Source: Bellilinea sp.
GTDB lineage: Bacteria; Chloroflexota; Anaerolineae; Anaerolineales; Anaerolineaceae
Length of the DNA: 64,000 bases
Direction of reading: 5' to 3'
Assembly: GCA_026003615.1 (NCBI GenBank)
Contig: BPHQ01000001.1
Coordinates: forward strand, 620,001 to 684,000
How positions within the stretch are numbered: position 1 is the stretch's first letter; each line of letters starts with the position of its first letter. The translations under genes were made by a program, and so were the position numbers. Shown one piece after another: positions 61,259-64,000 of the stretch. The notes under the pieces were generated by a model. The model had not been told where the DNA came from. It made no database searches and saw only the letters and a list, made by a program, of their open reading frames with translations.

Positions 61259-62596
61259 CTATATTCCGAATAATTCGGGACGTTTTTCGGGTTCCTTGAT
61301 GGATTCAAGGAATAGACTTAACAGTGTGCGGGTGACAAATAAAGCCGTAAAAAGGCTGACCGCAACGCCCAGTGCGAGGGTAAGGGCAAACCCCTTCACA
61401 AAACTGGCCCCAAAAGCAGATCCAAACCAGAACAGAATACCACTGGTAATAAGTGCGGCGATGTTCGAATCGCGGATGGAAGGCCAGGCACGCCGCCAGC
61501 CAAGATCAATTGCCTGCCGTACGGTTCGGCCATTCCGCAGTTCTTCTTTCAATCGCTCAAAAATGAGAATATTCGCATCCAATGCTGAACCAGTACTGAG
61601 CAAGAAACCCGCAATGCCCGGTAGAGTCAGTGTAACCGGGATGGCTTTGAAGATGGCAAAAGTCAATAAGGCGTAGAAAATCAGCGCCAGATCCGCAACA
61701 AAACCGGGCACCCGGTAGTAAATTGCCATGAATAACATGACTATGGAAAAGCCAATCAAACCGGCTATCAGCGATTTCTGAAGGGAATCCTGACCAAGGG
61801 TTGGACCGATAACGCGAATCTGTTCGATGTTGAGTGGGATTGGAAGAGAGCCATACCGCAATTGAACGGCAAGGGAGTTAGCGCTATCAGCGGTGAAACC
61901 ACCGCGAATCACACCCTGTCCATCTTTGATGGGTTGTTCAATGACTGGCGAGGAAATTACCTTTTTATCCAGCACGATGGTCAAATACTTGCCGACATTT
62001 TGAGTGGTCCATTCTTCAAAAATTTTGCCGGCTTCCGGGTTGAATTCAATGGCGACTTCGTATTCGTTTAGTTGGCCGCGAACGACCCCTACCGATTTCA
62101 AATCCTTACCGGTAAGGATGGTATGATAGCGGATTTTGCCATCTTCTTCGGTGGGCTGGGTGACGGGTTCGGGTAAACCGAAATCAGTCAAAATTTCAGT
62201 ACCGGGAGGTAAGGGGGTGTTCCCAGTATCAACAAATTCCAGTTGCCCAACCTGTCGAATTGGATTGATGACTTCTTCAGTATTTGTGGCTCCGGGGAAT
62301 TCACCGACTATGATTCGTTCCCCCGCTGTTTGAAATACCACTTCGCTGACACCTAACGCATTGGAGCGATTCTCCAGAATCGCCGCCGCATCCTGTAAAT
62401 TTTGTTGAGTGACGGCGATTTCCGGTGGAACACTCAGGATGACTTGCATTCCCCCCCGCAAATCCAACCCGAGTACTGTTTCCAGCTTTTTCTCAAAGGA
62501 TCCAATTTTGATTCCCGGATTGTTGGGCAAATCTACCCAAACTGCCAGAGCAAAAATTAGAAGAATAATGATCAAATTGACGAGACGACGATTCAT
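61259..62596 (-). CDS. secD: Protein translocase subunit SecD
   Basis: 445 residues, six membrane helices. LGLDLRGGMQVILSV near the N-terminus, AAILENRSNALGVSEVVFQ, and the TM part FLLSTGSALDANILIFERLKEELRNGRTVRQAIDLGWRRAWPSIRDSNIAALI. Works with SecF. The N-terminal single helix precedes a shorter periplasmic domain than in E. coli. GGAGG lies ten bases before the ATG. Confidence 0.96.
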   Translation of the reverse strand: MNRRLVNLIIILLIFALAVWVDLPNNPGIKIGSFEKKLETVLGLDLRGGMQVILSVPPEIAVTQQNLQDAAAILENRSNALGVSEVVFQTAGERIIVGEFPGATNTEEVINPIRQVGQLEFVDTGNTPLPPGTEILTDFGLPEPVTQPTEEDGKIRYHTILTGKDLKSVGVVRGQLNEYEVAIEFNPEAGKIFEEWTTQNVGKYLTIVLDKKVISSPVIEQPIKDGQGVIRGGFTADSANSLAVQLRYGSLPIPLNIEQIRVIGPTLGQDSLQKSLIAGLIGFSIVMLFMAIYYRVPGFVADLALIFYALLTFAIFKAIPVTLTLPGIAGFLLSTGSALDANILIFERLKEELRNGRTVRQAIDLGWRRAWPSIRDSNIAALITSGILFWFGSAFGASFVKGFALTLALGVAVSLFTALFVTRTLLSLFLESIKEPEKRPELFGI

Positions 62597-62651
62597 TAAT
62601 GCCAGGCCTCCGATTCATACAAATGCCAGCGCTCTGCTGGCGATGGGTGAG

Positions 62652-62657
62652 ATTATA
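62652..62657 (-). promoter_or_regulatory. -10 box of the secD promoter
   Basis: TATAAT on the minus strand 55 bases before secD; -35 weak. A small hairpin (GCCAGC-GCTCT-GCTGGC) lies in the leader between it and the ribosome site. Confidence 0.45.
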
Positions 62658-62718
62658 CTCCCATTAGGGCAGGTTTGGTAGGGAGGCATTCACTAGGACG
62701 AATATTTTGGATTTTCAC

Positions 62719-62748
62719 TTGACAGTTTTAATTGGGTGAAGGTACAAT
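62719..62748 (+). promoter_or_regulatory. Promoter of rpmF
   Basis: TTGACA, an 18-base spacer and TACAAT, 62 bases before the rpmF ATG; divergent from the secD promoter. Confidence 0.7.
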
Positions 62749-62810
62749 AGGGCGGCTTTTTGAATTGGAAATTTGCCGGAATATGGCCAGTGTGAACAGG
62801 AGTAACAGGA

Positions 62811-63008
62811 ATGGTACCACTTCCAAAGCGGAAATTATCAAAGGGACGGCGTGACCGTCGGCGGGCACATGATGCACTGCAGAATACCAATCTGGTTCAG
62901 TGCAGTCAATGCGGTGAAATGCGATTACCGCATACCGTATGCCCGAATTGCGGATATTACCAGGGTCGCGAAATTATCAGCATGGAAAAAGCCGAGAAGA
63001 AGAAATAA
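62811..63008 (+). CDS. rpmF: 50S ribosomal protein L32
   Basis: 65 residues. PLPKRKLSKGRRDRRRAHDAL is the typical basic N-terminus; CSQCGEMRLPHTVCPNCGYYQGREI is the zinc ribbon (four Cys, so the zinc-bound paralogue). A short lysine-rich tail ends it. AGGAG/CAGGA upstream of the ATG. Single-gene unit ending at a strong terminator. Confidence 0.96.
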   Translation: MVPLPKRKLSKGRRDRRRAHDALQNTNLVQCSQCGEMRLPHTVCPNCGYYQGREIISMEKAEKKK

Positions 63009-63033
63009 TTTGAGGCATGGTTTTTGATGTTTG

Positions 63034-63064
63034 AAAAAGGCTGCCCGAAGTGGCAGCCTTTTTG
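63034..63064. terminator. Bidirectional terminator between rpmF and the small membrane protein gene
   Basis: AAAAAGGCTGCC-CGAAGT-GGCAGCCTTTTT, 12-bp stem with A-run and T-run on either side. Confidence 0.9.
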
Positions 63065-63070
63065 TGTTTA

Positions 63071-63292
63071 CTAGAGCGCCCAGGCCAACATAAAGCCGAG
63101 AATCGCCAAAATCAAGCCGAGATGCAAGAATAAATTGCTCTCAATGAACCAGCCGCTCAAGAAAAATTGCAGGATGAAATTCAATAAGATCAAAACCAAT
63201 CCGATCAACGGCAGTAATCCCTTTCGATTTGCCAGAAAGGAAGATACTTTATCCAGAAAATGCGAGAGATTTTCAAGCATATCCTTATTCAA
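63071..63292 (-). CDS. Small two-helix membrane protein of unknown function
   Basis: Up to 73 residues: a short charged N-terminus (MLENLSHFLDKVSSFLANRKG) and two hydrophobic helices (LLPLIGLVLILLNFILQFFL and FLHLGLILAILGFMLAWAL). The TTG at 63292 overlaps the hflX stop (TTGA); an ATG at 63280 would give 69 residues. The gene sits directly after hflX and just before a strong terminator, so it is very likely co-transcribed. No known family recognised. Confidence 0.65.
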   Translation of the reverse strand: MNKDMLENLSHFLDKVSSFLANRKGLLPLIGLVLILLNFILQFFLSGWFIESNLFLHLGLILAILGFMLAWAL

Positions 63293-64000
63293 ACCTCGCT
63301 TTTCGCAGGAGCAGGGCGTTTCAGGTAAGGGCGATAAGCATTCAATAAACGCCCCGGCAGTGAGCCTTTGATTTTGATGTATTCTCCAAATGGATGACTT
63401 TCCTCTACTTTTCCGAATTCATGGAATTGAGCGATTAGCTGTCCTTCGCGATAGGGGATGTAAACGGTTACCGGCGCAAAGTTTTCGAAAAGAATGTTTT
63501 CAACTTCGCGCAACAGAGTAGGCAGACCTTCGCCAGTTTTTGCTGAGATAGCCACAGAACGGGTGAATTGACTTAATGCACTGCGAATTGCTTCTGTGTC
63601 GGAGATGCGGTCCACTTTATTCAACGCGGTCAGGGTGGGTATGTCTTCGCAGCCGATATCCAGGAGAGTCTGTTGAACGGCTTTCCACTGCTCCCAGGCA
63701 TTAGGGTGGGTCACATCCAGCACATGCACCAATAAATCGGCTTCGGTAATCTCTTCGAGTGTTGCTCGAAAGGCGGCAATCAATTGGGTAGGTAATTTTT
63801 GAATAAAGCCAACCGTATCGGTAAAAAGGACAGTATGACCGGCAGGTAGTTCAACCCGGCGGGTGGTTGGGTCGAGCGTGGCAAACAATTGATCGGCTAC
63901 ATATACATTTGCTTTGGTGAGAGTGTTCAATAAAGTGGATTTGCCGGCATTGGTATAACCAACCAGTGCAACGATGGGAATGTTGGAGCGGCGACGCTGT
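63289..64000 (-). CDS. hflX: GTPase HflX, 5' part outside window
   Basis: C-terminal 236 residues or so of HflX; the frame is open past the tracked Met at 63930 to the window edge. P-loop IVALVGYTNAGKSTLLNTLTKANVYVADQLFATLDPTTRRVELP, DTVGFIQKLPTQLIAAFRATLEE and TALNKVDRI are classic. HflX splits stalled ribosomes, notably after heat stress. The short C-terminal domain (PVTVYIPYREGQLIAQFHEFG...) is present. Confidence 0.95.
   Translation of the reverse strand, partial: QRRRSNIPIVALVGYTNAGKSTLLNTLTKANVYVADQLFATLDPTTRRVELPAGHTVLFTDTVGFIQKLPTQLIAAFRATLEEITEADLLVHVLDVTHPNAWEQWKAVQQTLLDIGCEDIPTLTALNKVDRISDTEAIRSALSQFTRSVAISAKTGEGLPTLLREVENILFENFAPVTVYIPYREGQLIAQFHEFGKVEESHPFGEYIKIKGSLPGRLLNAYRPYLKRPAPAKSEV

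Noticed and set aside
1-64000. CRISPR arrays, insertion sequences, prophage genes, rRNA operons
   Set aside because: No regularly spaced repeats, transposase, integrase, phage structural gene or rRNA-like stretch was seen on reading through.

Overview
The window looks like chromosomal DNA (about 48% GC by eye) from a member of the Chloroflexota, most likely class Anaerolineae. This is an inference from gene content: a complete mreBCD-pbp2-minCDE-rodA cluster, a lipoprotein solute-binding protein of a shape I associate with Chloroflexi, a wealth of GAF sensors, ADP-forming acyl-CoA ligase and SDR-type threonine dehydrogenase. There is no rRNA gene to confirm it. I saw no insertion sequence, prophage or CRISPR array.

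Layout. 1-2336 (minus): start of a peptide-type ABC solute-binding lipoprotein and an L-lactate permease. 2472-4858 (plus): a two-gene two-component system (REC-GAF-kinase plus a DNA-binding regulator). 4861-23632 (minus): a 19 kb run of ten tightly packed genes, most overlapping by the ATGA four bases: two stand-alone receivers, four membrane GAF sensor proteins with no output domain, a ParA-type ATPase (with an apparent one-base frameshift), a 1634-residue hybrid kinase with two receivers, a threonine-synthase-like PLP enzyme fused to a receiver domain, and an EamA (RhtA-like) exporter. This is the most unusual part of the window. 23824-23895: tRNA-Gly on a perfect consensus promoter. 24020-33131 (plus): cell shape, division placement and peptidoglycan synthesis (mreB, mreC, mreD, PBP2, minC, minD, minE, rodA), then gltX, tRNA-Gln and glnS. 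35127-36763: a small AT-rich membrane protein convergent with an MFS transporter. 36842-41019 (minus): rel, moeA, VKOR and a small acidic Cys protein. 41098-45147 (minus): HAD phosphatase and a two-subunit FAD amine/amino-acid dehydrogenase. 45381-46349 (plus): pfkA. 46354-52495 (minus): prfB with its programmed +1 frameshift, ftsY, rlmN, a NagD-type HAD enzyme, clpP, tig and tRNA-Leu. 52640-53056 (plus): an unknown gene. 53116-59974 (minus): ADP-forming acyl-CoA ligase, hydroxyacid dehydrogenase, htpG, an unknown gene and threonine dehydrogenase. 60309-62596 (minus): secF and secD. 62811-63008 (plus): rpmF. 63071-64000 (minus): a small membrane protein and the 3' part of hflX.

How the genes may work together. 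The 4861-23632 locus has one histidine kinase and five receiver domains but no DNA-binding output. The only non-receiver outputs encoded are a ParA ATPase and a receiver-tagged amino-acid enzyme, with a possible amino-acid exporter at the end. It could therefore be a membrane sensor array, positioned by ParA, that controls an amino-acid enzyme directly by phosphorylation. The genes and domains are seen in the sequence; the model is inference.
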